A stretch of 64,000 nucleotides of DNA from Plectrocnemia conspersa (taxonomy: Eukaryota > Arthropoda > Insecta > Trichoptera > Polycentropodidae): positions 1-64,000 of the forward strand of contig VTFK01000016.1 in NCBI GenBank assembly GCA_009617715.1, read 5' to 3'. The translations under genes were made by a program, and so were the position numbers. Every line of letters begins with the position of its first letter. Within the stretch, counting starts at the first letter, position 1. The notes under the pieces were generated by a model that worked only from the letters and a program-made list of their open reading frames with translations, made no database searches and was not told the DNA's origin. Below are positions 1 to 11,999 of this stretch, piece by piece.

Positions 1-430
1 ACTATTAAACATGTTAAATAAATTAGATAAACAAATGTTGCAAAAATTACAAAATAGGGCAATGAGAGTAATATTAAAAAAAATAGATTAACTAATTGTA
101 AAAGTATGATTGATAGATTAGAATGGTTGAATGTTCAAGAAATATTGAGTATGAATGTTTTAGCATTTATATATAAGTTAGAAAATAATATATTACCAAA
201 ATATTTTAATAAGTATTTAATAAGAAATAAAGATGTACATAAATATAATACTAGAAATAGAAAATTTAAAAGAAAATTAAGTATAAGAAAACGAGTACGG
301 CTAGGGAATTATGTACGGAGGTTTTGATTTATATAATAGTCTTCCAAGAGAAACTGAAACAGCAAAAAAATATAACGGGTTTTATAAATGGAATAAAAAA
401 AACACCTTCGTACATATAGAAATAAAATAT
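1..430 (+). pseudogene. 3' end of a non-LTR retrotransposon reverse-transcriptase ORF, broken
   Basis: Translation gives the typical region after the RT domain of Jockey/CR1-type ORF2: KLQNRAMRVILKK at about 38-82, MIDRLEWLNVQEILSMNVL from 106, RNKDVHKYNTRNRKF at about 223-270, and GFDLYNSLPRETETAKKYNG at about 317-378. These pieces lie in different frames. A one-base shift is needed in the A-run near 77-84 and another near 311-325, so the copy is dead. The element enters from outside the window, so only its C-terminus is visible. It is unlike the YADD LINEs at 28.8, 37.2 and 42 kb in its sequence and very high A content. No clear poly-A or target duplication was found at the right end, so the 3' limit is approximate. 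Family recognition rests on the RNKDVHxYNTRN and LYNSLP motifs. Confidence 0.8.
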
Positions 431-1082
431 TATAATATTAAGTCTTTATTATTGTATATTTTTTTCTTTACTAAATTTGTTAGATGTTATTGTATTTTTT
501 ATAAATAAAATAAAATAAATAAGTTGTTCCATATCATTCAGTGTAACCACTTCATTTAAATTTTACTATAGTTTTTTTTTATATAAGTTCCAATCATATC
601 TGCGAGCGATTGTTATTATTGAAAATATTATAACTGCGAGTTTATAAAGTACAAGAGTGGAAATTTTATTATTAATTTGCATATTGGAAACTTTAAACTC
701 TGCGCAACGATAAGCTCGCAGCGTCCGGCAACTTTAGCCAATAAATCTTCACATTGAAGCATCTGGGCTTATACATATTTATGCTACATCCTATAATTCA
801 AACTGGAATAATATACATTTCAAGTGTGCTTTTTGTGCGCGAACTATAAACTATCCGTCTATCTGCATATTATGAAAATTAGATTTTGTGTTGTGAATCA
901 TAATTAAAACTAGCCATTGGTTAGAATAAATGCGTTTTAGATTAATCAAATATTAAAATTTAATTTTGGATTAACACTCATTAAATAATAAAACAAAGTA
1001 TTGGATTTTGCTCTCAGCAATTTGATAATTAAATTATGTTTTCGAAAAAAAAAATATGAAATATAAATATTTTTTGAAATAC
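431..1082. other. AT-rich non-coding stretch
   Basis: Nothing gene-like is seen. A small GC-elevated patch at about 690-775 has no recognisable content. Confidence 0.5.
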
Positions 1083-1136
1083 TCAGACGTTCGGCATCAA
1101 AGTGCCGGGAGGATAACATATACAAAAAAGACCTAC

Positions 1137-1244
1137 CACCAGGGCTTCGCCCTCGGTTAAAACTCGGTTAAAGCCATCCAGAAAATCGCCGCATTGTAAA
1201 GCTTTCATATATCGCATTACTAAAGAGCTCTCGTCTATCAAATA
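1137..1244 (-). CDS. candidate internal exon, 36 codons, phase 0
   Basis: On the minus strand a pyrimidine-rich stretch ending in TTTTTCACAG stops at 1245, followed by 108 bases that are open in one frame only. A GTG|GTAGGT donor begins at 1136. The exon is exactly 36 codons. It starts YLIDESSLVMRYMKALQCGD and ends FNRVLTEGEALV, with mixed hydrophobic and acidic residues and GC-rich codons quite unlike the flanking 20-25% GC DNA. Read through, the frame stays open to a TGA at 1083. I do not recognise the protein family. The caveat is that the plus strand is also open here for about 40 codons, and the segment contains a small AGGGC-TTC-GCCCT hairpin, so a conserved non-coding or transposon origin is possible. 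Confidence 0.33.
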
Positions 1245-1249
1245 CTGTG

Positions 1250-3720
1250 AAAAATAATACTATTATTTAATTTTTTCATTTAAAATAATTGTATTTATTT
1301 ACATTTTTGCTATTTTAAGAGAAATATAAATAACATACTTTAGATTATATTTTTATATAAATAAAATAAAATTAGGCTCATAGTAATAAAACTAGCTAAC
1401 GTTAATTTATTATTGAATAGTTCTCAACCAATAAAGTATATGTCCCTAAATCCATAACAAAGTTGTTTTAATCTTTTGTTGCACTAGTGCTATTATTATA
1501 ACTGTCAATTTATATATCGTTAAAAATATATTCTATGTAAATCCTAAAACACATGTCTTTATGAGTTTTGTCCATACACTTGAGAGTTAATAATTTTTGC
1601 GCAGAAGAAAAACACAGGATTCATTATACGTTTTCATTCCCCGCTCTTTTTCGCTTCCAACGAAACATAACGGACTTAGACAAATGGAATCTTACAAAAG
1701 ATATGAATGCCGCGATGAACACGGAGAGGAGTTTTTTACAAGTAAAAATAAAATAACGAGTATTTGCATTCGGTGGCATAAAAAATAGTGCAAAAATATC
1801 TCGAAGAAATGAGAGAGAGAGAGAGAGCAGTGGTAATAAATGCAAATGAGTCTGTTTCCTCTCAATGCAATTATCTGTCTGAACGAAAGAGGCGAGATTA
1901 CATACACACACGTTTGGTATGATAGTTATGCATTATATAAAATATAGTTGAAGAAAAAAAGGGTTTTCTCAATCTCCATATCCTTTCTCTTTTCTTCGAG
2001 CCAATTTCAGGTGGGTCATAACTTGCATCTTAACCTTATTGGATGGAATCGTTCATGTGGAATTTGAGCAAATAACGTTTTGATAAATTACAGTTAAATC
2101 ACATGGCTAAGCTAGGGTTGGCATTTTTGATAATTTAAAAGGTTACATTGTTAAATATTCGTATGTAAGCTATTTTATTATTTATAAAGCTATTTGCATA
2201 TTCAAAATACCGTATCGCTGTTTTTTTGAAAAATGCGAAATATATAGTTAGTTAAAAATTGAAAATGTGCTTTTTTATAGGTACTACGGAATTTTGAGTT
2301 ACTATGAATTTATTTAGTTACATGTGTTACATACCTTTGTAAAGCAAATATATACAATACATAAATGAAATACAATTAACTGCATTTATTTGTGTGACAT
2401 ATCTATCTATTTAATTTTAATTATTATTCTGTATCGAATTCTCCATCTCGAATAAATTAAGATAATAAGAAAATGTGTATTTTGTAATGAAAAATATATA
2501 ACTAGCATTATGATTATTATATTTTAGTTTTAACCTCACTATTTACAGAAAGAAAAAAATATGACTTTCATTTCTACACTTTAATATAATTAAATAGTTC
2601 TCTCTCAATCTATGTTGATTTTTTGATAGAATATTAATTTTATTTTGATAAATATATTTAAAATTTATGCTTTTGGTTTTTAAATATTTATATGTTAATA
2701 TTTAAGTTTTTCTTTAAACGCAATAATAATGAAAAGATAAATACTAATTTAAATATATTTACCTGATTAAAAAAACATTGAAATGCGTGCTTTAACTTTT
2801 TAAAATAATATGTGCTTTAGAATTTTACGCTTATATAATTTAAGGCTGATTTAATCGTGGTAATCGATACGTAAAATATTTTATAATATGGACATAATAT
2901 TGTGCTTTTATCCAGTTTTTTAGGTTCAGTATAAAAATATGTATTGAAATAATTATATATTTATGTTTTGCTTGACTTAAAGCTTATAAAAAAGGGTGTT
3001 ATTCAACACAAAGTAAGCATATGTTAAAATTTTCCAAAATTTTTTTTAATTACCGCGCTGTTTAAAGTAAATATCGGCTCAAAAATCCTTGAGCTTAAAT
3101 ATTTCACGATGAATTTTTTATCTATTTTTTATTACTACGCTTTTTACTTTGAGAGAAATGTTTTGATAACATAACATTTGTTAATATTGGATATATAAAT
3201 AATTTATTCGCGATTGGTTAAATAACATAAGCACTAATCTGTACATCTTCAATATGTACTCAAATATTTCTCACATTTAAAAACTATTTTTTTTATATAA
3301 AAAAGTATTTTTTTTTTAGATGTTTTATTTCAAATCTAACTTAAGATTTTCTTACTGCATTAATATGGAAATTATACAAGCAATAATTATATAATGTTAA
3401 GTCTATTGCGTTACAACATTGTTAGAAAATAAGACAAAGACGTTTTAACCACTTTTCAGTTTGGATATCGATAATATCTATTTAATTAAATATGAATTAT
3501 TATGTGTTGAATAATTACTAATCAATACCTTAAAAACTTCACTCAGTAACTCATATATGATTGACACAGATATATTACTAGATTTAAGTAAATATTAAAA
3601 CAAATTAAAAGCAATTATAGTGCACATTTAAAATATAGGAGCACCACCACGCTATCAACACGAACATCATTATGCTTGGTACGTTCGTTGAGAAACTAAA
3701 TTGCTCGTGCAAGAGGAGCT
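1250..3720. other. mostly AT-rich non-coding DNA with two moderate-GC patches
   Basis: About 1560-1920 and 1960-2110 are less AT-rich than the surroundings. The first ends in a (GA)n run at 1811-1827, a potential GAGA-factor type site. Overlapping short ORFs on both strands in 1568-1911 look like chance. The rest (2110-3640) shows nothing beyond A/T runs. Confidence 0.4.
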
Positions 3721-3723
3721 CTT

Positions 3724-3810
3724 TCAAGCGTTAACGTCCTGGCTGTGGCGGGCAAGAATATGGGTCGCGATCGCGACTCTGAGCTTTGACAAATTGTCAA
3801 CGCCGCTTCT
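3724..3810 (-). CDS. candidate terminal exon, 28 codons plus stop
   Basis: The minus strand has a TACTTTTTAATGTTGCAG acceptor ending at 3811. It is followed by a frame reading RSGVDNLSKLRVAIATHILA then RHSQDVNA and a TGA at 3724-3726. The segment is strikingly GC-rich compared with its flanks, and the NLSKLR to THILAR stretch has an amphipathic helix-like pattern. If spliced from the exon candidate at 6032-6247, the phase fits in one of that exon's two open frames. A second minus-strand frame is also open for about 36 codons, so the coding frame is uncertain. A conserved non-coding element remains an alternative. I do not recognise a protein family. Confidence 0.33.
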   Translation of the reverse strand, partial: RSGVDNLSKLRVAIATHILARHSQDVNA

Positions 3811-4059
3811 CTGCAACATTAAAAAGTACGCTACGCCAAGAATGCAATGATTTGTATTTAAACTATCATAGAAAAAATACACTAGAAATTCAAATACTTA
3901 TACAATTTGTAAATAATCTCATATAAATTTAAAAAAAAATAATATCTTAAATTATATGTAAAAAATAATTTCTTAAAAATTTTTGTTTTATCCTTTCCAT
4001 CATTAATTATGAACAAGAATTTTGTACAGATCGCGAATCGCCAATAAATTAATAAAATC
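3811..4059. other. AT-rich spacer
   Basis: No feature seen. Confidence 0.5.
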
Positions 4060-4164
4060 ACACGTGCTCCGCATATCGAAGCCGAGCATCTTCGATGCCT
4101 TATCGCAAGCTTTTGCGATGTGCATAGAAAATCTATATCTCTGTTCGAACGTCAACCACAAATC
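4060..4164 (-). pseudogene. short relic of a LINE reverse-transcriptase ORF
   Basis: The minus-strand translation reads DLWLTFEQRYRFSMHIAKAC then DKASKMLGFDMRSTC. It aligns residue by residue with the DLGVTFEERWKFSQHIAETH...KSLKMLGFILRN segment of the LINEs at 28.8 and 37.2 kb. This is the thumb/connection part just after the RT catalytic core. Only about 35 codons remain, with the surrounding element eroded. It is more diverged than the other copies and so older. Confidence 0.75.
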
Positions 4165-4797
4165 ATTGACATGAGCCTTTTTGCTTTAAACACCTCCACA
4201 TAAAAGTTATAACGACTGTTCAGATTTAAGAACAACGATACAATCATAATTAAAAGAAAAAAAAAATTTTACCTGTCTGATTTGTGCATGTAAAGTATAA
4301 AAGATTATGGGTGTAGTCTTATCTTAATCTGCAGAAGGAAAATTGCTTAGTAACAATTTTACTATTAAAAGATTCGAATAAACGCATTTTTTTTTAAATA
4401 TTTTAATCAGCGATGGTAATAAACTAGTTAAAAAAACTGACAATTTTTCTAAACAGTAGTATTCTTACCAGGTTATAATGATATGAAAATGCTAGCAAAA
4501 GGCCTAAAATATAAATGTTAATAAATTATTTAATTTATCAATTATTAGTCTTTTAATGGCACAATGTTTTATTACATTTTTCTGGTTCTACGTTATAAGT
4601 TTTTTTATGCAAGTAACCACGTATGAGCTTATACAACGTAAAAAATGTTATACACTTTATTTGCGTTAACACAGACAGTTCGAGAGCTATATATTTCATC
4701 ATTATTTATAATTTTGATAGAGATGGCAAGTTTGGGTTTACGCGCACACGATACGGATATACAATCGATATATTTATCATTACTAAGGTTTATTTTA

Positions 4798-4843
4798 TGA
4801 GCACATTTATAGAAAAACAAATCAGTTTCTATAAATGTGCTCA
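4798..4843. repeat. perfect 18-bp inverted repeat with 10-nt loop
   Basis: The arm TGAGCACATTTATAGAAA (4798-4815) is followed by a 10-nt loop and its exact reverse complement at 4826-4843. Beyond one mismatch, three further T:A pairs extend the stem. It could be a hairpin RNA, a decayed MITE, or a local inverted duplication. No other copy was seen in the window. Confidence 0.7.
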
Positions 4844-4849
4844 AAAATA

Positions 4850-5490
4850 ATATATGTTTTCAAGTTAATAATGGCTAGAATCTCTATTGAAAATAATTGA
4901 TTTTAACTCATGAATTTTTTTATTAGCAAAATCACATTTATTGGGAAAAGTGGGATGTAAATGTAGTTTTTTTTTAGTATTTATTGTAAAATTAGAATTT
5001 TTATGGTAAGAAAAAAAGCGATAGCAAATTTTAATATAAAATCAACTTGAATAAGTCATTGATTATGAACAAATATTATTTACTTTTAAATGTGTCATAA
5101 AACAGCAACGATATATAATTCTAAAATGTAAAAAAAGCGCAAGTTAATTTTATACACTTTAATAATATTATTAAAATTATTTTTTAAACATATTTCTCAT
5201 TAGTTATTATTTTAGTCAACCCTTATTTAAAAACATTTTAAAAAAAACAAATTTTAATTAATATTATTATATATTCACAAAGTAAATAAAAGCCATATAA
5301 AACCTTTTTCTGACTATTTTTCTTTGCTAATTGCCGGGCTAAAAACTTTTCGGGCGTATTTTAAGCATACCCTATTAGCTTTGCTTTCTCAGAACATTTT
5401 CCGGACTTGTGTTTTTTTTTTATGGAATACTTAACAGCTTAAAAGTAAAGTTAATTTTATTCAGAAAGTACATATATTTATTAATTTATA
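4850..5490. other. AT-rich non-coding stretch
   Basis: Only a small GC-elevated patch at about 5325-5410 stands out. No gene is seen. Confidence 0.5.
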
Positions 5491-5499
5491 AAAATACAC

Positions 5500-5830
5500 T
5501 CTTTTCAACGAGTGCCTATTTTCATAGTATACGTAGCTCGAATGCTTAGCATCGAAATGTTTAGCCCGAGGCGGCAACACGAACAAAAGGGGAAAAAGTT
5601 CGAAGTTCCGCCGGCGGCTTTGAATGCATTTAATTGGATTTCAACTGTACCGAATTGCTTGCAGAAGTTCCGGTTTGGTAGTACCATCTTCGGCGTCGTT
5701 TGAGCTCCAACTTCCGCCGGGAATAAAACCAAACACGACCAGAATTGAAATGCTAAATTTCGCGAGAGAATATTTCAGACGCCACTATCTGATGCCAAAA
5801 ATGTTTTAACCTATTTTGCTATCATTGGGT
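5500..5830. promoter_or_regulatory. GC-elevated non-coding island, candidate enhancer
   Basis: A 330-bp block of near-balanced composition sits in DNA of about 20-25% GC. It has several overlapping open frames on both strands, none with a protein signature. It includes CCGCCGGCGG-type clusters at 5610-5620 and 5713-5722. Composition alone suggests selective constraint; function is inferred. Confidence 0.3.
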
Positions 5831-6031
5831 ACATTAAAATTCCGATCTGAGATTTATATGCCTATTTGTTTCGAGATCGTTTTATTTGAAAATATACCGT
5901 AGAGTTAAATAGGATGGTATATAAGGTTCATTTTAAGAACCTCTGCTGCTTCAGAATATCGCCGCGCAATGCCAAGCATGTCCTCAACTTTGATACAATA
6001 GTTGACTTTTGAACTTTACACGTAAACTTAC

Positions 6032-6247
6032 CATCAAATTTACCCGCTCTTTGAAGAAGGGAAGATTGAGCAGTGATCTGTAATTCGCACTTTGGATGCA
6101 GACGGGATACAATTCCGCAAAAGTTATCGCAAAGAGTCGATCCAGGAAGATGAAACGTGCGCTCGACGTAGGGACGTGTCTGCCGGAGCGGAGAGAAAAA
6201 CGGCGTGAAAACCGTTGAAGATTTTCCGGACGATAGGAAAAGCGACA
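6032..6247 (-). CDS. candidate internal exon, 216 bp (72 codons), frame uncertain
   Basis: The minus strand has an excellent acceptor, CTTCCTTTTCTCTACAG, ending at 6248, and a strong donor, GATG|GTAAGT, starting at 6031. The 216 bases between them are a multiple of three and have elevated GC. Two minus-strand frames are open throughout: one begins CRFSYRPENLQRFSRRFS and ends FFKERVNLM, the other begins SLFLSSGKSSTVFTPFF and ends LLQRAGKFDG. All three plus-strand frames contain stops. I recognise neither peptide. It could equally be a non-coding 5' UTR exon. Together with the first-exon candidate near 20.4 kb it suggests a minus-strand gene with a 14-kb intron. Confidence 0.38.
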
Positions 6248-6379
6248 CTGTAGAGAAAAGGAAGAGCTACTCTCTTTAGAAAGCGCACATACACCCATAC
6301 ACACATATAAATTACTGCCATACAATCTTACGACGCATATAATGAACAATTCCGTTCGACGTGTACGTACAAGTTACTG

Positions 6380-7480
6380 TAGAAAAATATAATCTAACCC
6401 ATTCTACACATAAGATAATTTTATTTAGAATATCTGCATTGCTTATCGAGAGTATAGAAAGTCTAAAACTGCATTAAATACGCATACAGGGTTATCTGTA
6501 TTACAGCTTAACATTTTTATACGAATATATACATATTGATGATTTAAAATAATATTAGTGCAAAATATCATAGTTATAATTAAAATATAAGCAAAAATTG
6601 ATTACGTAAATTTTGACTTACATATAATAGTTGCACTTTATAATAAACATATTTAATAATAGATAACTAAAATGTCAATAAAATATTAGGCGTTTAATGT
6701 ATCAATTATTTGTATATATAAAAATACGTAAATTATAATTAAAATAAAATTAAATGTAATTTTAAAATTTACAGATAAATTTACTGAGAATAAATATTAA
6801 GTTACTAGAGTAGAATATTTAAAACACTGACCAAAAATTTTTATTACTAATATTTTTTATTTCATATATAAAGGAACAAAGAATAAAATATGTTATGTTA
6901 CATTTGTGAAATTACAGAATTGTGTAGTTTTGGGAAAATATGCGTAATAAAAATAATTGCGTTGCAAAAATAGTTTTTAACTCAAACACATTTTTACCTT
7001 TGAATCTTTTTAAATTATAATATAATTTTAAAACTGTCGTAAACCATTGATTTAATTCACTAATTATATATTTTTTCTGTTTAAGTTAATTTTTTTTACA
7101 ACAAAAAATATTCGTATTTTATTTATTCACACAAATGTTATAGGTTAAAATATTACAAATAACATAAGAGCTACTAAAAGCAAAAAAGGTAGGTACAGAA
7201 GTTTTATTTTGACAGTAAAAAAACTACTTTACGCGTTAAAAGCGCCACAATCGATATGAAACAGTCGTTGTTAGGTCTTTGTGCATATTATATGCAACAT
7301 AATAAAGATAATATCTAAAATAATTTTAGATGCATCTCAACGGCGGTTTGGGACTAATAAAAATTAAATGATATTGAAATATATTATTAGATGCAACATA
7401 TTGGAATGCAAAATAATATTTAGATGGATACCAAATTTAACAAAAAACAATAAAAAATATTTAAAAATCTCATACAAGCC
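6380..7480. other. AT-rich non-coding stretch
   Basis: A/T runs only; nothing recognised. Confidence 0.5.
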
Positions 7481-7489
7481 TATAAAAAC

Positions 7490-7850
7490 GCATAAAAATG
7501 GTCATACTACCTAATATGACGCGAGAGAGTTCATCCGAACATTCACCAAGAAACCGAGAAAAAGACCGCTTCCCTCTTCACCTCAACTCTGGTTTAGCTA
7601 TAAAGCTCGAAATCCAGGGTTTAACCTGATCGTTAGGGATGACTAGATAATATGAACGCAGATAAGGCTACACAAATATTAGTTTCTTGTTCCAATTGAT
7701 AATTAAAGAAAATGGACGCCTTGGTTGTGAAATATATGCCAATGGACTGAGATGACACCAAGGAGAGATACTTAGAAGTTATCAACACGGTGGTTGCCAA
7801 CGTTTAGAATCAGACATTACACTAAAAGAAAAATGTATAAAGTGTACTTT
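7490..7850. other. moderate-GC island of unknown origin
   Basis: Composition is raised. On the plus strand the frame from 7711 reads MDALVVKYMPMD, a stop, then DDTKERYLEVINTVVANV. This could be an eroded transposon ORF or non-coding conserved DNA. No family motif is visible. Confidence 0.25.
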
Positions 7851-8869
7851 ATATAATTAAAAAAACTATACATTTACAAATTTTTTTCAATGAGGGCAAA
7901 AGAAGCATTGAATATAAAATTTATTATTAAAAAAATACAATGCATTTTTTTTAACTACTTCTTTCATAAAATAAGTCGTTAATCGACGCAGAGTTTTTTT
8001 TATTTTGTATTTAATTAATCATTCGTTTATTCTTCAAACGGACATCTCTCCCGAGCAAAATTTGCGCCTAACAAAAAAATATATGAAATTGATGTATCAT
8101 AAATATATTGTAATTACAACTTTGGCGTTCGTATCTGTTAATCTGATATTTTAATAAAACTTGGAATATTTCAGTGGTACATTATCATTCCAAATATCTA
8201 CGCAGTCCCAATTTTAACTGACGCGTATTGTATATTAACTCATATTATTAATGAAATTTGTAAAAAAGTTTATGAATTATTTATACAGTATGCCACATAA
8301 AAGAATCGAGTTCTTTGTTCCGAATCGTTTCTGTGAAAGTTTTATTTGATATATATGTGTATGTGTGTGAGTAGTTTAGAGTCTTATAAAAAGTTAAAAA
8401 TTCATGGAATTTAGTTATTCAACGGTCAGCCAATGAATATGTTATGGTGGGAAAATCGAAAAGGGGTGTGATAACTCTAAGAAAATCGAAAAGGGATTTA
8501 TGAATCGATTATGAATTTATTCTTTGATGGAAGGTAGTTTATAAATAAAATACGCGAATACTATATAAATATATTAATATTATTTTACATTAGGGTTAAA
8601 GAAATATTAAAGTATAAGTCATATAAATATTCATTGATTTTTAATACTTTCGGGTCTAAAATATACAACGCAATGTCCTGACATTTTCGCCTTAAAAATG
8701 CGTTTGATTTCTTATTGTAAAATAGAATTGTTTCAAACTAAGGAAAATTCGTTCATATAACATTTATACAAATATTGTGTATTATGTACATATTTATAAA
8801 TCAAATGATATTATTTTTTACTATTTATAATAATAATAATAATACACAAATCTTGTTCTATGTATTAGG

Positions 8870-9250
8870 GAATGTTATATAGAAAATCTGGACAAAATTT
8901 ACGAGATTGGCAACAGGGTGCGACCCTGATCCATTGTGAGGAATTACGCCGCCATTTGTCTTTCTGGCGGCCTTATGTGGAAAACCTGATTGTGAGACTT
9001 TCTAGACCTGAGCTATGTACTCTCTAAATCTGCACCCCAGTGATATATTTCGTGTAATATGTACGTGTTTCTCGTTTTTCGAGACGTTCGATTTTCACTT
9101 TTCCTTTTCCACACTATACATACACATTCAGAAAAAAACAAGGAAATTCCATCATGGCATGACCTTCTACATGTAACATAGTAGAGTAGAAAAATAGGAG
9201 CCCTTATTAATAATAAGACATAATATATTTTTTTATTTACTGACCAAAAA
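8870..9250. promoter_or_regulatory. GC-elevated island with GGCGGC motifs, candidate regulatory DNA or relic ORF
   Basis: On the plus strand a frame of about 51 codons is open from 8870 to 9027, including SGQNLRDWQQGATLIHCEEL and LRRHLSFWRPYVENLIVRL. The minus strand is also open over much of it. The minus strand has ATGGCGGC (Pho/YY1-like GCCAT core) at about 8949-8956. No family is recognised. Either a fossil coding fragment or conserved non-coding DNA would explain the composition. Confidence 0.28.
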
Positions 9251-9259
9251 TGTCTTGAC

Positions 9260-11380
9260 AATGCTAAACATGTCTAAGCTTAATTGGTAAAAAAGATTAT
9301 TATGACTGTATTCCCAGTTATTTCATTCATTATATTTAACCTTATATGCTTGTTGATATGCTTGTTGATACTACAAAGTGGTTATATTTAATATATTAAA
9401 AATGGTAATCACGTGTATAATACGTGTTAAAATTTCAGTATTTATATATAAAATCAACAGTTAAATATATCATTTAACTTTGCATGATAGATTTAATTAA
9501 TTTAGTTAAAATGCTACTTAACTTTGATAGTACAGCGACAATTCGAAAAGTAGAGATCGTTGTGCATGAAATTTGCTTATATTGACTGTCAATTCCTTAT
9601 TCAATTAAATGCGAGGATCTTTAAGGAGTGACATTCGATATAAAAGTATGTATAGAATCAAAATCGTTATCAGTAATAAATTTATTCGTTAGATTATATT
9701 AAGCAATGAATAAGATATGCGTTAAGCGATTAATGAACTGTATTGAAAAATGTATTTTTTATTAATTAAATGTCGAAAAAGAGAGCAGATTTTTAGACTT
9801 CTTAAATCCATTTTTCCAATAAACCATGTACATTTATTTTAGTAAATTTTATATATACTTTACTTAATACACAAAAAGACATATACATCAGTTAACAGCA
9901 GAAAATTGCAGCACTGTTTTAAAAAGTGTATATATTGAATTATCTGATCTATGAAATAATCCCATAGATATATTTAAATTAATTTTAGTCAAAACATTCT
10001 AGGAACTCTGATTTTGATTTAAGTACTTTCTATATTGCATTTTAATGAAAAACTGTTTTTTAAAAATCATATTTTTACAAAAAAAAAATTTTCATTCCAA
10101 TTTTTAAGATTTTTAGTTTAGGTATGATTAATATACATAACTACAAATATATTTTTAAATAAACTAAAAGCATGAATTTTTTTTCATTTGGTATATTTAT
10201 TCATAACATGATTTAAAAAACATGAAATTTCCACTGAATATTTACTATTTTATGCTTTTTTTCTAGATAAAAAAAAAATAAAAGTAGCTTTAATAAACAA
10301 TATAAAAAATATTTTTTATTTGCTCTTCTATTTCTCACAATTTAATTTAAAGCAGTGACCTAATTTGTAATTTTTCTGATATTTTCATAAACAATTTTTT
10401 TCCATACAAGAATTTAAATACTTTATAAGCTATAAACTAAATTTCTTTGTTAAAATATGTAGCAAAGATTGCCTTTTTCCAACACTTTGGTGAAGGAGGA
10501 CGTTGAACTAAAAAGTTAAATTTGAAAGGGTAAATATAAGTTAAAATTCAATTTTAGTTTACGTAATAATTTTAGTATTTATAAATTTATCAAAAAAGCT
10601 GGTATTATAACATATTAAGTAAACGGAAAATAATTTAGGTACTTTTCTCCATAGATAAAGTATTTCTGCAATTATTTTTATTTAAAACTAAATTTTGTGT
10701 CATAGTGAATTTAGGTTTTTTAATTGATGTTAGTATGGGTTTAAATTTTAAAAGTTTAACTGACAAACCCTAAACATCTGTTAAAAAATCTGAAGACGTC
10801 ATAAGAATTTTATAATATCTTTTTATATTATATAAAGAATTTTTAAATACTAAAGTAAACTTTAAAAAAGCTTTTAATACCTAATGAAATAGGTATATCA
10901 AAATATGTATGAGATTAAAATGTTTAAAAACCATTTTTTATGTAATTGATAATAAATATTATAAAAAACTAAAATAGTGTTCATAAAAAAAAAGAATAAT
11001 AGAAAAATAAGATATATCTTACAATGCTAAAAGAGTTAAACATATGTACTTTTTAAAGTGTATAAAGTAACTCACATCATTTTTTCAAAAACTTTTGTAC
11101 TGAAGTACTACTTTTTATTATTAACCATTACTAATTGTTTTTATATTTAAAAAAAAATACGTTTTTAACATAAAAACTGAAACTACAATACGATGTTTAA
11201 TAAAAAAAATTTAGTTATGTGATGGATGAAATTTAATATGAGCATTAAAAAAATCATCCGAAAAACAAAGATGATCGATCTTTATAGAATCATTGACCAC
11301 TAAACATTTTTTATGGACACTAAGTTTAGAAAGCGTGCTCTAAGAAAAAAATATGGGATATTTGAACTCAACCAGCATTA
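9260..11380. other. AT-rich non-coding stretch
   Basis: No gene, repeat unit or element boundary was recognised. Confidence 0.5.
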
Positions 11381-11960
11381 TGGCTATTAGGCCTATTAAT
11401 TTAAGCAATTCTAAAACGGGATGTGACTGCACCACAATTATGACACGCGCTGACCATTTTTTGCTGCCAATTGTAAATTAAATTATACCAAAGCCGATAC
11501 AGCAATTGAGCTAATTAGGCTGATAAAATTTGCAAATTTTATACCGTTGGAGGCAATAACGCGAAGCTTACCGCGACAATTACACACGCGCACGCAGCAA
11601 TAACTGTAACGATCGCAGTAAAACATAGTTCGGGGTATTAGTGTGACGTCACCGGGTTATTAATATTCAGGGGGCGACGAGTATCATTGTTAAAATAATT
11701 AAACGTGTGTTCGCGTCATTTGCGCGCTATTATCGCTATGGGGGACATCAAACACCCCATTGTCATACGATCCAATACAATACAATAATAATGATATGGA
11801 AATGTTATCAAAATATGAAATCTGATGATGCAAATATATTTGGATATATTATTTAAATTGGGGGTAGCTGGCACACTGACTGAGAAAATAAGTAAATATA
11901 TAATATTGCTTATCTGTCGGTTTCTCACTAGCGTGAAGTACCGAAGCTGGCTAGTGTGTG
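11380..11960. promoter_or_regulatory. GC-elevated non-coding island with a CRE palindrome
   Basis: Every frame is interrupted over most of this roughly 580-bp block, yet its GC content is far above the flanks, as expected of a conserved cis-regulatory module. A full CREB/ATF palindrome TGACGTCA is at 11644-11651. There are several TAATTA/CTAATTAG-type homeodomain cores around 11390-11520 and a run of ACACGCGCACGC near 11582. Enhancer function is inferred. Confidence 0.4.
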
Positions 11961-11999
11961 TAAACACAGGACGCTTAACTATTAGGGTTATATATATTT

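Noticed and set aside
1568..1911. Five overlapping short ORFs on both strands
   Set aside because: No protein motif; they sit on a GA-repeat and a modest-GC patch.
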